DNA of 64,000 nt from Halomonas elongata DSM 2581 (GCF_000196875.2 NC_014532.2:310001-374000), one strand, 5' to 3'; shown: positions 43,453 to 52,184, counted from the first letter of the stretch. The notes: generated by a model from the letters alone, not told the origin. Program-made: numbers and translations.

Positions 43453-44601
43453 CTAATAGGCAGCGCGGTAGATCTGCTCGATGTCGTCACGACTCAGGAC
43501 GCGAGGATTGTTACGCAGAAGGCGCTCGACCTTGCTGGCGGCTTCGGCCAGTTCGGGAAGGGCGGATTCGGGGATATCGAATGTCCGCAGTTGTGCGGGA
43601 ATCTCGACGTCACGACACAATCGGTGCAATCGGTCGATGACGTTGTCGGCGATCTGGGTGGCAGACAAGCCCTGGCACGGTTCGCCGAAGGCATGAGCGA
43701 TATCTTGGAAGCGTTCGACGCAGGCCAGCTTGTTCCAGGCCATGACATGCGGCAATAACAAGGCGTTACTCACTCCGTGGGCCAGGTGGTAACGGCCACC
43801 CAGAGGGTAGGCCAGGGCATGTACGGCACCGACGCCGGCATTGCCGAAGGCCAGCCCTGCCATCAGGCTGCCGGTGGCCATGTCCTCGCGTGCGGCAAGG
43901 TTGTTCGGGTTGGCGAATGCCTTGGGCAGGGCCCTGACGATCAGCGTCATGGCCTTGAGCGCCAATGCATCGGTGAGGGGGCTGGCGAAGTTCGAAAGGT
44001 AGGCCTCGATGGCGTGAACGAGGGCATCTACACCACTGGCGGCGGTCACCGAACGTGGGCAACTCAACGTCATTTCCGGGGCCACCAGGGCAACGTCGGG
44101 CAGCAAGTAGTCGCTGACGATGCCTCGCTTCGTGCCTTGCCTGTTGTCAGCGAGGATGGCGATGTTGGTGACTTCGGAACCCGTGCCGGCGGTTGTGGGA
44201 ATGGCGATCAAGGGCACTCCCGACGATTCGACCTTGTCCTCGCCGAACAGGGTATCCAGCGTACCGCTGTATCGAGCGTAAACCGAAACGCACTTTGCAA
44301 TGTCCATGGCGCTGCCGCCACCGACGGCGATCAAGCCGTCATGTTCTCCATGTCGAAAGGCCTGGGTGCATTCCTCGACGATCTCGATTTCCGGTTCGGG
44401 AGGGACGCGATCGTAGATGGCGTAACCCAGATCCTTCACTCGGGACGTCACGAGATCCAAGGTGCCTGATTTGCGCACACCACGGTCGGTAACGAGTAGA
44501 GGTTTTTGCATGCCAAGTCGGCTTACCTGCGCCAGGAGATCTTGGGAAGCCTGCTGGCCGGTGATCAAACGGTGGGCGGTCTTGAAGCTACTGACGTGCA
44601 T
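43453..44601 (-). CDS. Iron-containing (group III) alcohol dehydrogenase
   Basis: 382 residues, standard length. NAD-binding GLIAVGGGSAMDIAKCVSVY, then IPTTAGTGSEVTNIAIL, and the iron-binding Asp/His set: DALVHAIEAYLS, VGAVHALAYPLGGRYHLAHG (two His). Oxidises a primary alcohol or diol, or reduces an aldehyde. First gene of a leftward operon with a permease and a sigma-54 activator. A consensus -24/-12 promoter lies 75 bases upstream. The substrate, presumably what the permease imports, is unknown. Confidence 0.92.
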   Translation of the reverse strand: MHVSSFKTAHRLITGQQASQDLLAQVSRLGMQKPLLVTDRGVRKSGTLDLVTSRVKDLGYAIYDRVPPEPEIEIVEECTQAFRHGEHDGLIAVGGGSAMDIAKCVSVYARYSGTLDTLFGEDKVESSGVPLIAIPTTAGTGSEVTNIAILADNRQGTKRGIVSDYLLPDVALVAPEMTLSCPRSVTAASGVDALVHAIEAYLSNFASPLTDALALKAMTLIVRALPKAFANPNNLAAREDMATGSLMAGLAFGNAGVGAVHALAYPLGGRYHLAHGVSNALLLPHVMAWNKLACVERFQDIAHAFGEPCQGLSATQIADNVIDRLHRLCRDVEIPAQLRTFDIPESALPELAEAASKVERLLRNNPRVLSRDDIEQIYRAAY

Positions 44602-44675
44602 GGGCGTGGTCTCTTGTTGATATCGGTTGGCCTGTGCCCCAGCGCATTGATATACGCCAGGATCGAAATCGATAC

Positions 44676-44691
44676 AGCAAGAGGCGTGCCA
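44676..44691 (-). promoter_or_regulatory. Consensus sigma-54 promoter of the Fe-ADH operon
   Basis: On the reverse strand TGGCACGCCTCTTGCT matches TGGCACG-N4-TTGC(A/T) at every defined base. It points to the Fe-ADH ATG 75 bases away. Confidence 0.92.
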
Positions 44692-44761
44692 TTTCTTTGA
44701 TATTTATAACGTATTGATAATTTGGATGAAATATATTGCCGGGTGGCCGATGACGGATGAG

Positions 44762-44781
44762 TCGATGAAATAATTCATCGA
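44762..44781. promoter_or_regulatory. Candidate UAS 1 for the Fe-ADH promoter
   Basis: TCGATGAA (44762-44769) and TTCATCGA (44774-44781), perfect arms around ATAA, 71 bases upstream of the -24 element: normal distance and form for a sigma-54 activator site. Confidence 0.6.
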
Positions 44782-44790
44782 TTTTTCATC

Positions 44791-44814
44791 CTTTGATGCC
44801 CAATTTCATCAAAG
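44791..44814. promoter_or_regulatory. Candidate UAS 2 for the Fe-ADH promoter
   Basis: CTTTGATG (44791-44798) and CATCAAAG (44807-44814), perfect arms with 8 bases between. It carries the same GATG/CATC core as UAS 1, with dyad centres 31 bases apart (about three helical turns). Confidence 0.55.
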
Positions 44815-45152
44815 AGATAGCCCAAGACCGGTGGTGTCGGGCGGCGGCCTGATGCATGCGAAGCAAGGCAGCATTGCCGCGAAGCTTTGTTGTTTGTCAG
44901 TAGGTACATGATCACGGTGATAGGCGTGACGAGCGGTCTATCCGTTTGAGAGAAACGCGCTTGAAGGCCCATTCCAGCGTCTATTCATACCAAAGTCCAA
45001 GATCATCGAGTCGCACTATTCGGCCTGGGCTGCTGTAATGTCTTCTTGCTGACACGATTCATCTAGCCATTGCCAACATTGCATTTGAGCATGCTGTCGG
45101 CTGCAAGATGAATCGATTCATCAAGCCGTCAAATGACCCTGAAAGAAGGACA

Positions 45153-46556
45153 ATGACAATGACGCGTATCGTGCAATGGTCGATCACCGTGGCTCTGGCC
45201 GGCTTCCTGTTCGGCTTCGACACGGCGGTGATTTCGGGCGCCGACAAGCCTATCCAGGCCCTGTGGGGATTAAGTGACCTGCAGCATGGCCTGCTGATCA
45301 TGTCCATGGCTCTGTGGGGGACCGTGCTGGGCGCCATCTTCGGTAACTGGCCCACCGATACTTTCGGTCGGCGCGCCACCCTGCTCATCATCGGTGTGTT
45401 CTATCTGGTATCCGCCGTGGGATCCGCAGTGGTCTCGGACCCGGTACTGTTCGCCATCTTTCGTCTGATCGGCGGCATCGGCGTGGGCATTTCCTCGGTG
45501 GCCGCTCCCACCTACATCTCCGAGATCGCCCCACCGAAGCATCGCGGCCTGTTGGTCGCCATGTACCAGTTCAATATCGTCTTCGGCATCCTGATGGCGT
45601 TCATCTCGAACTACATCATCGGCAGCCTGATCACCGAAGGGGCCTGGCGCTGGATGCTGGGTATCGAGGCGGTGCCTGCTCTCCTCTACACGCTGATGAT
45701 CACTCGAGTGCCGCGTAGTCCGCGCTGGTTGATTCTCAAGCGTAACGATGTCGCGGAGGCGTCTCGCGTGCTGCGCCTGATCAATCCCGAGGCGGATACT
45801 GACGCGGAGATCGCGACTATCCGCGCTGCCGAGGATGAAGAGCGCAATGCGCATGCTCCCTTTTTCTCGCGTCGCTATCGCCTACCGGTTCTGTTGGCCT
45901 TCCTGATCGCTTTCTTCAATCAACTCTCCGGCATCAACTTCATCATCTACTATGCCCCCCGCGTGCTCGAGGCTGCCGAACTGGAGAGCCAGGCAGCATT
46001 GTTGTCGACGGCCGGCATTGGTCTGGTCAATCTGGTCTTCACCATGATCGGCATGTCCCTGATCGATCGTTTCGGGCGGCGCACCCTGCTTTTCATCGGC
46101 TCTGCCGGTTATTTGATATCACTGGTGTTGATATCGAGAGCCTTCTTCATTGATGCCCTCGGCGGTATCGAGGTGCCGCTGCTGCTGGGCCTGTTCATTG
46201 CCGCTCATGCCATCAGTCAGGGTGCGGTGATCTGGGTGTTCATTGCCGAGGTCTTCCCCAATCACGTGCGCGCTCGCGGCCAATCCTTCGGCAGTTCGGT
46301 TCACTGGATCTTCGCGGCCTTGATCACCCTGGTCATGCCCTGGGTGCTGGGTACCTTCAGCGGTGGCCCGGTATTCGCCTTCTTCGCCGTCATGATGCTG
46401 TTGCAGCTGATATTCGTGCTGTTCCTGATGCCGGAAACGCGCAATGTCTCGCTCGAGGTGCTGCAGCGGCACCTGGTCGGTGACAACGTCAAGCTGCGCC
46501 GTGTGCATCTTTCCAGTGCTCGCGCGCAATCCGTGGTCTCCGGCAAGGGAGCATGA
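45153..46556 (+). CDS. Sugar-porter family MFS transporter
   Basis: 467 residues from ATG 45153 (GAAGG upstream; an ATG at 45108 has no site). Sugar-porter signatures: GFLFGFDTAVISGADKPIQA, NWPTDTFGRRATLLIIGV, PTYISEIAPPKHRGLLVAMY, NQLSGINFIIYYAPRV and a final PETRNVSLEVLQ. The 12-span protein should be a proton:sugar or polyol symporter. Divergent from the Fe-ADH operon, sharing its 551-base regulatory region, so it may import a polyol used by that dehydrogenase. No terminator was noticed after it. Confidence 0.9.
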   Translation: MTMTRIVQWSITVALAGFLFGFDTAVISGADKPIQALWGLSDLQHGLLIMSMALWGTVLGAIFGNWPTDTFGRRATLLIIGVFYLVSAVGSAVVSDPVLFAIFRLIGGIGVGISSVAAPTYISEIAPPKHRGLLVAMYQFNIVFGILMAFISNYIIGSLITEGAWRWMLGIEAVPALLYTLMITRVPRSPRWLILKRNDVAEASRVLRLINPEADTDAEIATIRAAEDEERNAHAPFFSRRYRLPVLLAFLIAFFNQLSGINFIIYYAPRVLEAAELESQAALLSTAGIGLVNLVFTMIGMSLIDRFGRRTLLFIGSAGYLISLVLISRAFFIDALGGIEVPLLLGLFIAAHAISQGAVIWVFIAEVFPNHVRARGQSFGSSVHWIFAALITLVMPWVLGTFSGGPVFAFFAVMMLLQLIFVLFLMPETRNVSLEVLQRHLVGDNVKLRRVHLSSARAQSVVSGKGA

Positions 46557-46640
46557 TGGAAGAGCTCGCGTCCTGACTGCCTGCTTCGCTGTTGATAGCG
46601 ATAAGGGGCTTGCGGCTCGATGAGCGGCAGCAGCAGGCGG

Positions 46641-46784
46641 TCAGGGATAATGCGCCTCGAAGGTTTCCACGACCCGGCGCAGGTCATCGGGTAGCCGGGC
46701 CAGGACCTCGTGGCGCAGCGACTGGGGCAGGTCGCCATGAAAGGTCCCCGCGTAGGCGCTGTGGCCTGGGGAAATCCTGCGCAT
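46641..46784 (-). CDS. Possible 47-residue ORF or gene remnant
   Basis: ATG 46782-46784 to TGA 46641. The product begins MRRISPGHSAYAGTFHGDLP and ends RRVVETFEAHYP; composition and codon use are protein-like. There is no ribosome site and an in-frame stop lies shortly upstream, so it may be the 3' end of a lost gene. Confidence 0.35.
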   Translation of the reverse strand: MRRISPGHSAYAGTFHGDLPQSLRHEVLARLPDDLRRVVETFEAHYP

Positions 46785-46850
46785 TTTATACCGGCCAATG
46801 CCAAGTCATTTGATTGGCAACCGTGGACATTCCCCTGTTGCATCGTGCTT

Positions 46851-46937
46851 TTATTCATGGGAAACCGGTTCGCGAACGATCTCGTGCAGGATCTTGGCAA
46901 CACGGTCGGGGGGCTGGTCTGCATCGAGCCGACGAAC
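46851..46937 (-). pseudogene. Possible remnant of a kinase C-terminus (gluconokinase-like)
   Basis: A 28-residue open stretch, VRRLDADQPPDRVAKILHEI followed by VREPVSHE and stop, with two stop codons directly upstream and no start. DxDQP-P-x-V is the kind of ending seen in GntK-type gluconate kinases. Recognition is from a short motif only. Confidence 0.25.
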
Positions 46938-47251
46938 TCATCATTCCCGAAGCCAGGAAACAACTATGGTTGGCCGCTCGTGAGTTTGGGGGCGCTATTT
47001 CCGGCAAGGAGGCCCTTGATCTCCCGACCCGACCTGGCCGAGTCTATCTATCACTGGCCCCGATCATCATCGACGAGGAGCCAGTCGACAACGTTCAGCA
47101 AGGCAGCATACAGGGTGCCCATCGTTCACAGTCCGTTTCTTGTGGATTCCATTTGCTATCAGTGGCTCTCTTACTGTTGTCAAGTCTCGATCACGAACGC
47201 TTCGATCTGGGCGGAGGTTTCCACGTGAGGAGAAGACATCAATTCTAGCCC

Positions 47252-48817
47252 TCACTGTCGGTACCTCGACCAGTCGATTGCCAATTTTCTCATGCGGGCT
47301 CGCAACGTGTGTGGATTGATACGTAATATGTCAGCAGCACCTTCGGGGCCTTCAATGCGTCCTCGGCTGGCTACCAGAGCGCGCTCAATGTGTGAGCGAA
47401 TTACAACATCGAGTGGCTGTATTTCCGTGTTTTTTAACTGCTTGCGCTCAGAGTTCGAAGATGTGGACTGCGGGAGGGGTGGTGTCGTTTCGCTTGCAAC
47501 GCCCAATGCTTGACTGACATCGAGCCGTTCGCCATCACCAAGAATCACGGCTCGTTCCAACACAGAGTTGAACTCGCGTACATTCCCGGGCCATGGGTAG
47601 GCTGCTAGAAGCGAGAGGTCGTGAGCGGAAAGCACTTGCGGCTTCATTCCGAACCGTCGTGCGGCGCGTTCAGCAAAATGCTCTGCCAATGCAGGAATAT
47701 CCTCACTGCGCTCCCGCAAAGGGGGAAGGACAATGGGAAAGACGGCGATTCGGTACCACAAATCCTCACGAAACTCGCCGCGTTGGACCATTCGAGCCAG
47801 GTCGTTATTCGTTGCAGCTACCACCCGAACATCGACTTGGATGGAAGTCTCGCCACCAACCCTTTCGAAAGACCCGTCCTGCAGCACGCGTAATAGTCGC
47901 ACTTGAGCTGCCATGGGGAGCTCGCCAATTTCATCCAGGAACAGTGTGCCTTCATCGGCACGCTCGAACCATCCACGACGTCTTGACACAGCGCCTGTGA
48001 AACTTCCCTTCTCGTGACCGAAAAGCTCGGAATCGACCAATTCAGGGGGAATGGCACCGCAGTTCACGCGAATGAAGGGCCCTCCTGCTCTAGTCGAGCG
48101 TTGATGCACACTTCTCGCAATGACTTCCTTTCCCGATCCGGTTTCGCCTAGTACCAGTACTGCCGCATCCGAGTCTGCCACTTGTTGTACGCGTTGCATG
48201 ACCTGGCGTAATCCATTGTCGGCCCCGATCACCGTATCACCCAACGCATCGCGGCCTAGCCGCGAAAGTAGAGAGCGCTTATCTGCTTCAGCCGATTCAC
48301 GCAGTGCTTTCAGCTCCCGCAACCGGCGGTCGTTTTCGAGCGCTGCCGCAAACGGCTCAAGGAGTCTCTTGCAGAGGACTTCGTCGTGTTCAGAGATCTT
48401 CGCATCGGGACGAAGTTGCATAATGAGCAGCCCGACGGTGTCGTGCTCGCTGATGAGAGGACCGATCAAGACGTTGTCGGTCAGCGAAGTCGGTATCGCG
48501 GCTAGCGTAAATGAGTGCTCGTGATGTCGAGAGGCACAGTGTGCCAACTCTCCTAGCTGACACCATTTCATCAAACGCTCTATGTTGTCGCTGGACAACT
48601 CGGTTAATCCACGATCACGTGACTCATCCTTGGAGCCGAGTGTGTCTGCCACGGTTTCAAGGTGGTACGTGACCGGATCGAGGCGGCGGATCAGCAACCG
48701 CTTGATCGGTAGCCACTGCGATAACTGGTCAGCTATGGCGGCGACCGACTCGGCAATCTCGATGTGCCGGCAGGCTTCGCGCCAGACTTCCAGCATTGAC
48801 GCGTACGTATGAAGCAT
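47252..48817 (-). CDS. GAF-domain sigma-54-dependent activator (NorR/FhlA-like layout)
   Basis: 521 residues from ATG 48815-48817 (GGGGGA upstream). Residues about 20-190 form a GAF-like sensor. The AAA+ domain has Walker A LGETGSGKEVIARSVH, the sigma-54 loop as GSFTGA and TLFLDEIGELPMAAQVRLL; the C-terminal helix-turn-helix is GAADILRINPHTLRARMRKL. The divergent -24/-12 promoter at 48935, 118 bases away, should be its target, but only a 52-codon ORF follows it before foreign-looking DNA. Codon use is less G+C-biased than in its neighbours. Confidence 0.87.
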   Translation of the reverse strand: MLHTYASMLEVWREACRHIEIAESVAAIADQLSQWLPIKRLLIRRLDPVTYHLETVADTLGSKDESRDRGLTELSSDNIERLMKWCQLGELAHCASRHHEHSFTLAAIPTSLTDNVLIGPLISEHDTVGLLIMQLRPDAKISEHDEVLCKRLLEPFAAALENDRRLRELKALRESAEADKRSLLSRLGRDALGDTVIGADNGLRQVMQRVQQVADSDAAVLVLGETGSGKEVIARSVHQRSTRAGGPFIRVNCGAIPPELVDSELFGHEKGSFTGAVSRRRGWFERADEGTLFLDEIGELPMAAQVRLLRVLQDGSFERVGGETSIQVDVRVVAATNNDLARMVQRGEFREDLWYRIAVFPIVLPPLRERSEDIPALAEHFAERAARRFGMKPQVLSAHDLSLLAAYPWPGNVREFNSVLERAVILGDGERLDVSQALGVASETTPPLPQSTSSNSERKQLKNTEIQPLDVVIRSHIERALVASRGRIEGPEGAADILRINPHTLRARMRKLAIDWSRYRQ

Positions 48818-48852
48818 TATTCCCCCATTATATATAACGGATATACTATCAA

Positions 48853-48890
48853 ATATGCTGACTATTGCTATGATATATGCTGGATAGTGC
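48853..48890. promoter_or_regulatory. Direct repeats, candidate UAS of the third activator
   Basis: ATATGCTGACTATTGC (48853-48868) and ATATGCTGGATAGTGC (48875-48890) agree at 13 of 16 positions, 22 bases apart start to start (two helical turns). The second runs into the imperfect dyad GATAGTGC-AA-GCGCTATC (48883-48900). Confidence 0.5.
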
Positions 48891-48934
48891 AAGCGCTATC
48901 ATCTCATTGCCCAGGATGGCGGGTCTCCGGATGT

Positions 48935-48950
48935 TGGCATGGAGCTTGCT
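48935..48950 (+). promoter_or_regulatory. Sigma-54 promoter, divergent from the third activator
   Basis: TGGCATGGAGCTTGCT: one mismatch to TGGCACG-N4-TTGC(A/T), with GG and GC 10 bases apart. It points rightward to the small ORF at 48994. Confidence 0.85.
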
Positions 48951-48993
48951 GTAGTTGCTTGGAATCTTTGAGTTCTTGGCAATGGAGTGAGCA

Positions 48994-49152
48994 ATGTCGA
49001 AACAGCATCGTGAGCCTCCTCTCTCCAGTGCAGCAACAGGCGGTGCTATCGGAGAACCGCTCAAGCACAGGACAGATTATCTCTGGGTCAGGGGATGCGA
49101 GCTGGAGTTGAGCACACGACACAAGATTCCCATCGGTGGGGCAGTCTGCTGA
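48994..49152 (+). CDS. 52-residue ORF behind a sigma-54 promoter (small or truncated protein)
   Basis: ATG 48994, preceded by GGAG, 44 bases after the -12 element; stop at 49152. The product begins MSKQHREPPLSSAATGGAIG and ends STRHKIPIGGAVC. No family recognised. The start, ribosome site and promoter look genuine, while the sequence becomes A+T-rich soon after the stop, so this may be the 5' end of the activator's former target gene, cut off by the adjacent insertion. A true small protein is the alternative. Confidence 0.5.
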   Translation: MSKQHREPPLSSAATGGAIGEPLKHRTDYLWVRGCELELSTRHKIPIGGAVC

Positions 49153-49341
49153 TGTTCAGTGTCTGGTTTGCGTATCAGCCTGCCGAAGTCCCTCATGCAT
49201 GGGTAGTTACCGCCATGTTTTTGGTCGAGGTAATAATACTGGAATTTTTTGAGACGATGTTCGGCTTTTCATGAGGAAACATGTAAAGAATGTCGTTATT
49301 CTGGGGTTTATGTTTTAAATATTGAAGGTTGTGAGGGTTCT

Positions 49342-50496
49342 ATGTATTGGTTAATAGGTGGGAGTGGGTCAATGAATTATGGAGATGAACTCATCGTTAG
49401 GGGGTGGATGAGCTACTTGTCAAGGAATGAGAATGTTAAAAATATTAGGATAGAAACAAATAGTAAGGTGAGTTCAGAAAGGTTTCACGAGGAGGGGGTT
49501 GAATCGGCCAAGGAGTACGGTACAGCAATAGTTTTTGATGATTTTTTGTATGGCCTGTGTGGAAGTGTGGCTGGATTGTCGTTCTGGGAACAGTTCGTCA
49601 GGGGGGTGGAGTTTTTCGATAAAGGAGGGGTTGATATTTATGGTGAAGAGAATTTTGATTTTATAGATTCTGTGCGAGCTATACATTTGCATGGGGGCGG
49701 GTATTTTAACGATATTTTTCCGTGGCATGGGTTCATACTAGGCTTTACGATGTCGTTGGCGAAACGTGAGGGAATACCTGCGATGGCGACAGGTATCGGT
49801 CTGATGCCTATGGGAAAGCCAAGCAGAGAACAAAGGGAGAAGTTTGTCTCGTTAATGGATTGTTTTTCTGTTTTTGAACTTCGGGATGTTGAGAGCTTCA
49901 GGTTAGTGAAGTCGCTTTCCGGAGGAAAGGGGAATGTTGTGAATGGGTTTGATGATAATTTTATGCTAAAGAGAGAGGACCTGTTTTCTTGCGATGGACA
50001 TGGTGGTGCCAATCTAGTGCTCTCTTTTATAGAGCATGACATCTGCAGGATGTCAAGGAGCTATCTGAAGCGTCTCTCCGAGTATGCGAGAGAGTTTGAT
50101 AGAGTCGTGTTTTGGGAGTGTTATCCGTGGCAGGATGAAAATGTTATTGAGTTTATGAGGAGTCATATAAGTGACTTGGAGGTCGTGTGCTCGCGCGACT
50201 GGGTGTATGCAAGAGGGAGGCTGTCACAAAATGACAGGGTTATAGTCAGCAGGTTTCATCCCCACTTTTGCGCGGCAAGGGTTGGAGTTTCTGGAGTCTA
50301 CAATATAAAGGGAAGGTATTATGATGTTAAGCATGGGTCTATTGTTGCTCTGGGATCAGGGTTCGGAAAAGGAAGTCTGAGTAGGCTCGTTCGCCCTGAG
50401 AAGCGGCAAGGAGTTTTATGCCTATATGATGAGGAGCTGGCTTCCATGAAAAGAAAAATTGTTGATATTGGGGTTCAAGATTTTTCTCTAAGGTAA
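49342..50496 (+). CDS. Polysaccharide pyruvyl transferase family protein, A+T-rich
   Basis: 384 residues from ATG 49342 (GAGGG upstream; an in-frame ATG 31 codons earlier has weaker support). N-terminal YWLIGGSGSMNYGDELIVRG and AIHLHGGGYFND are the pyruvyl transferase (CsaB/WcaK) motifs. The family moves pyruvate from PEP to sugars of surface polysaccharides. By eye it is roughly 45% G+C with A/T third positions, unlike any neighbour, so it is very likely transferred. It stands alone, without other polysaccharide genes, beside tRNA-Pro. Confidence 0.8.
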   Translation: MYWLIGGSGSMNYGDELIVRGWMSYLSRNENVKNIRIETNSKVSSERFHEEGVESAKEYGTAIVFDDFLYGLCGSVAGLSFWEQFVRGVEFFDKGGVDIYGEENFDFIDSVRAIHLHGGGYFNDIFPWHGFILGFTMSLAKREGIPAMATGIGLMPMGKPSREQREKFVSLMDCFSVFELRDVESFRLVKSLSGGKGNVVNGFDDNFMLKREDLFSCDGHGGANLVLSFIEHDICRMSRSYLKRLSEYAREFDRVVFWECYPWQDENVIEFMRSHISDLEVVCSRDWVYARGRLSQNDRVIVSRFHPHFCAARVGVSGVYNIKGRYYDVKHGSIVALGSGFGKGSLSRLVRPEKRQGVLCLYDEELASMKRKIVDIGVQDFSLR

Positions 50497-50881
50497 GGAG
50501 TCGGTGCTTGTAAATGATGCGAGCATTGCTGATGGTGGCGTTGTGCTGGATAGCCGCTTCCGCGGTACTCGACGCACGTATAGCCGATGTCGTCGATGGC
50601 CCATTCAAAGCGTTGAGGCTGCTATAGACCCAAAGCACGTCGTGTTTCGGGGCACTGTACGGATATGGTTGAGATGGCCAATCCCGCAGTTCAAGTAGAG
50701 TGGGTCACTCGTTGATGTTGAGTGTGGATTTTTAAGGGCTCTTGCTTATTGAGAATCGTTGATAAGTTGAAGGTGTCTCACGAGTTGCCGAGGAAGAAGA
50801 GAGATCTAAACCTAAAGAAGGGCGCCCAACGAAAAACGGCCACCGCTCTGATGAGCTAGGTGGCCGTTTCTCTGATGTTCT
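50497..50881. other. Intergenic region between the pyruvyl transferase gene and tRNA-Pro
   Basis: 385 bases of mixed composition. Short frames (for example 50504-50698 forward) give no recognisable product, though the stretch 50510-50690 returns to high G+C and may be gene debris. The right end holds the tRNA terminator. I found no copy of the tRNA 3' end that would mark an attachment site. Confidence 0.45.
50832..50870 (-). terminator. Rho-independent terminator of tRNA-Pro
   Basis: AACGGCCACC / GGTGGCCGTT perfect stem with an inner GCTC/GAGC helix. Read leftward it ends in TTTTT, 12 bases beyond the tRNA CCA. Confidence 0.85.
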
Positions 50882-50958
50882 TGGTCGGAGTAGCAGGATT
50901 CGAACCTACGACCTCTGCCTCCCGAAGGCAGCGCTCTACCAAGCTGAGCTATACTCCG
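50882..50958 (-). tRNA. tRNA-Pro (anticodon CGG)
   Basis: 77 bases on the reverse strand with an encoded CCA. Acceptor CGGAGTA / TACTCCG (C1-G72, typical of bacterial tRNA-Pro), D arm GCTC/GAGC, anticodon stem CTGCC/GGCAG around TTCGGGA (anticodon CGG), and T arm with TTCGAAT loop. Reads CCG codons. Its 3' end faces the A+T-rich segment, the usual side for island insertion. Confidence 0.96.
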
Positions 50959-51039
50959 ATGTTGGACCCTGCGGGTGACAACGGATGCGTATTATACGCA
51001 AATGAGCTTGCCGCGCAAGCCCTTTGGCCATGCCGGTGG

Positions 51040-52041
51040 TCAGGTGCGGCGGTCCACTGCGCGGTGCGCCAGTTGCTCCATGCTGTCGCGGAAGACGGAG
51101 GGCGGCAGGACCTCAAGCTGGGCCAGGGCCTTGGCCGACATTTCCTCCGCGCGGCGCTGGGTATAGTCCAGCGCGCCGGTATCGTGGACGATGGCCAGAA
51201 CCTCGTCGAGCCGCTCGAGACCGCCTTGACGGATGGCCTGGCGGATCACCTTGGCCTGCTCGGGAGAGCCGGTGACCATGGCCTGGATCAGCGGCAGGGT
51301 GGGCTTGCCCTCGGCCAGGTCGTCGCCGACGTTCTTGCCCATGGTGTCGGCATCGCCCCGGTAGTCGAGCAGGTCGTCGACCAGTTGGAAGGCGAGGCCG
51401 AGATAGCGGCCGTAGGCCTGCAGGGCGGCTTCCTGCTCCGGGGTGGCGTCGGCGATGATCGCGCCGCAGTGGGAGGCCGCCTCGAACAGCATGGCGGTCT
51501 TGCCCTGGATGGTCTCGAAGTAGGCCGCCTCGTCGACATCCGGGTTGCCGACATTGGTCAACTGCTGGACTTCACCCTCGGCGATGGTGCAGGTTGCCGC
51601 CGAGAGGATCTCCATGATGCGCATGGAGCCGACGCCGACCATCATCTGGAAGGAGCGTGAATAGAGGAAGTCGCCCACCAGCACCGAGGGGGCATTGCCC
51701 CAGGCGTCGTTGGCGGTGGCGCGGCCGCGTCGCATGTGCGATTCGTCGACCACGTCATCATGCAGCAGCGTCGAGGTGTGCATGAACTCGATCAGGGTGG
51801 CCAGGGCCACGTGCTGATCCCCCTCGTACCCCAGGGAACGCGCGGCCAGCAGCACCAGCAGGGGGCGCATGCGCTTGCCGCCGCTGTCGACGATGTATTG
51901 GCCGATGGCCTCCACCAGCGGGATGCGTGAGGCGAGCTGGGTCTGGATGGTGCGGTTGACGGCGGCAAAGTCTTCGGCCACCACCGCATGGATAGGCGTG
52001 TCGGGGGTAGTGAGCTGTGTCGGCACGGTGGTGGCTGGCAT
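51040..52041 (-). CDS. ispB: Octaprenyl diphosphate synthase
   Basis: 333 residues, trans-polyprenyl diphosphate synthase family. The two Asp-rich motifs are [15 protein letters not shown] and [15 protein letters not shown]. The residues before the first motif (FMHTST) are small, consistent with long-chain (C40-C45) products. It makes the ubiquinone side chain from FPP and IPP. Divergent from rplU, as in many gammaproteobacteria. Confidence 0.96.
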   Translation of the reverse strand: MPATTVPTQLTTPDTPIHAVVAEDFAAVNRTIQTQLASRIPLVEAIGQYIVDSGGKRMRPLLVLLAARSLGYEGDQHVALATLIEFMHTSTLLHDDVVDESHMRRGRATANDAWGNAPSVLVGDFLYSRSFQMMVGVGSMRIMEILSAATCTIAEGEVQQLTNVGNPDVDEAAYFETIQGKTAMLFEAASHCGAIIADATPEQEAALQAYGRYLGLAFQLVDDLLDYRGDADTMGKNVGDDLAEGKPTLPLIQAMVTGSPEQAKVIRQAIRQGGLERLDEVLAIVHDTGALDYTQRRAEEMSAKALAQLEVLPPSVFRDSMEQLAHRAVDRRT

Positions 52042-52184
52042 GTAAGGCGATATCGATGAGACGGAAGTGGGCGGTCAGTCAGTATTTGACCGAAGTGTCG
52101 GCCATGCTATGGGGCCCCCCGGGGGGCGTCAAGCGTGCCAGTACCTCCATGAGCCCGGTCGTGGGGCGGCGTGGATCGGGGTTG

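Larger units (their letters stand above)
44602..45152. other. Divergent regulatory region between Fe-ADH and sugar MFS genes
   Basis: 551 bases without a gene. It contains the sigma-54 promoter of the Fe-ADH operon (44676-44691) and two inverted repeats (44762-44781 and 44791-44814). The right part (44850-45150) should hold the MFS promoter; I found no clear -35/-10 pair. Confidence 0.6.
46557..47251. other. Disturbed intergenic region with gene debris
   Basis: 695 bases without an intact gene. Leftward fragments at 46641-46784 and 46851-46937 look coding. The forward frame 46814-47248 contains DELIIPEARKQLWLAAREFG, but its other parts are not protein-like. The pattern suggests a deletion that left ends of former genes between the MFS and the third sigma-54 activator. 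Confidence 0.45.
48818..49341. other. Divergent regulatory region and junction to A+T-rich segment
   Basis: 524 bases. Left to right: A+T-rich activator leader, two direct repeats (48853-48868 and 48875-48890), a sigma-54 promoter (48935-48950), a 52-codon ORF (48994-49152), then A+T-rich sequence leading into the pyruvyl transferase gene. Confidence 0.55.

Noticed and set aside
46814..47248. 144-codon forward frame in the debris region
   Set aside because: Only part of it reads like protein and there is no start signal; treated as debris, not a gene.
50339..50638. 99-codon reverse frame near tRNA-Pro
   Set aside because: Overlaps the end of the pyruvyl transferase gene, lacks a ribosome site and has no recognisable motif.
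50882..50958. Attachment-site duplication of the tRNA-Pro 3' end
   Set aside because: I looked for a second copy of the tRNA end to the left in the window and found none, so no att pair can be claimed.
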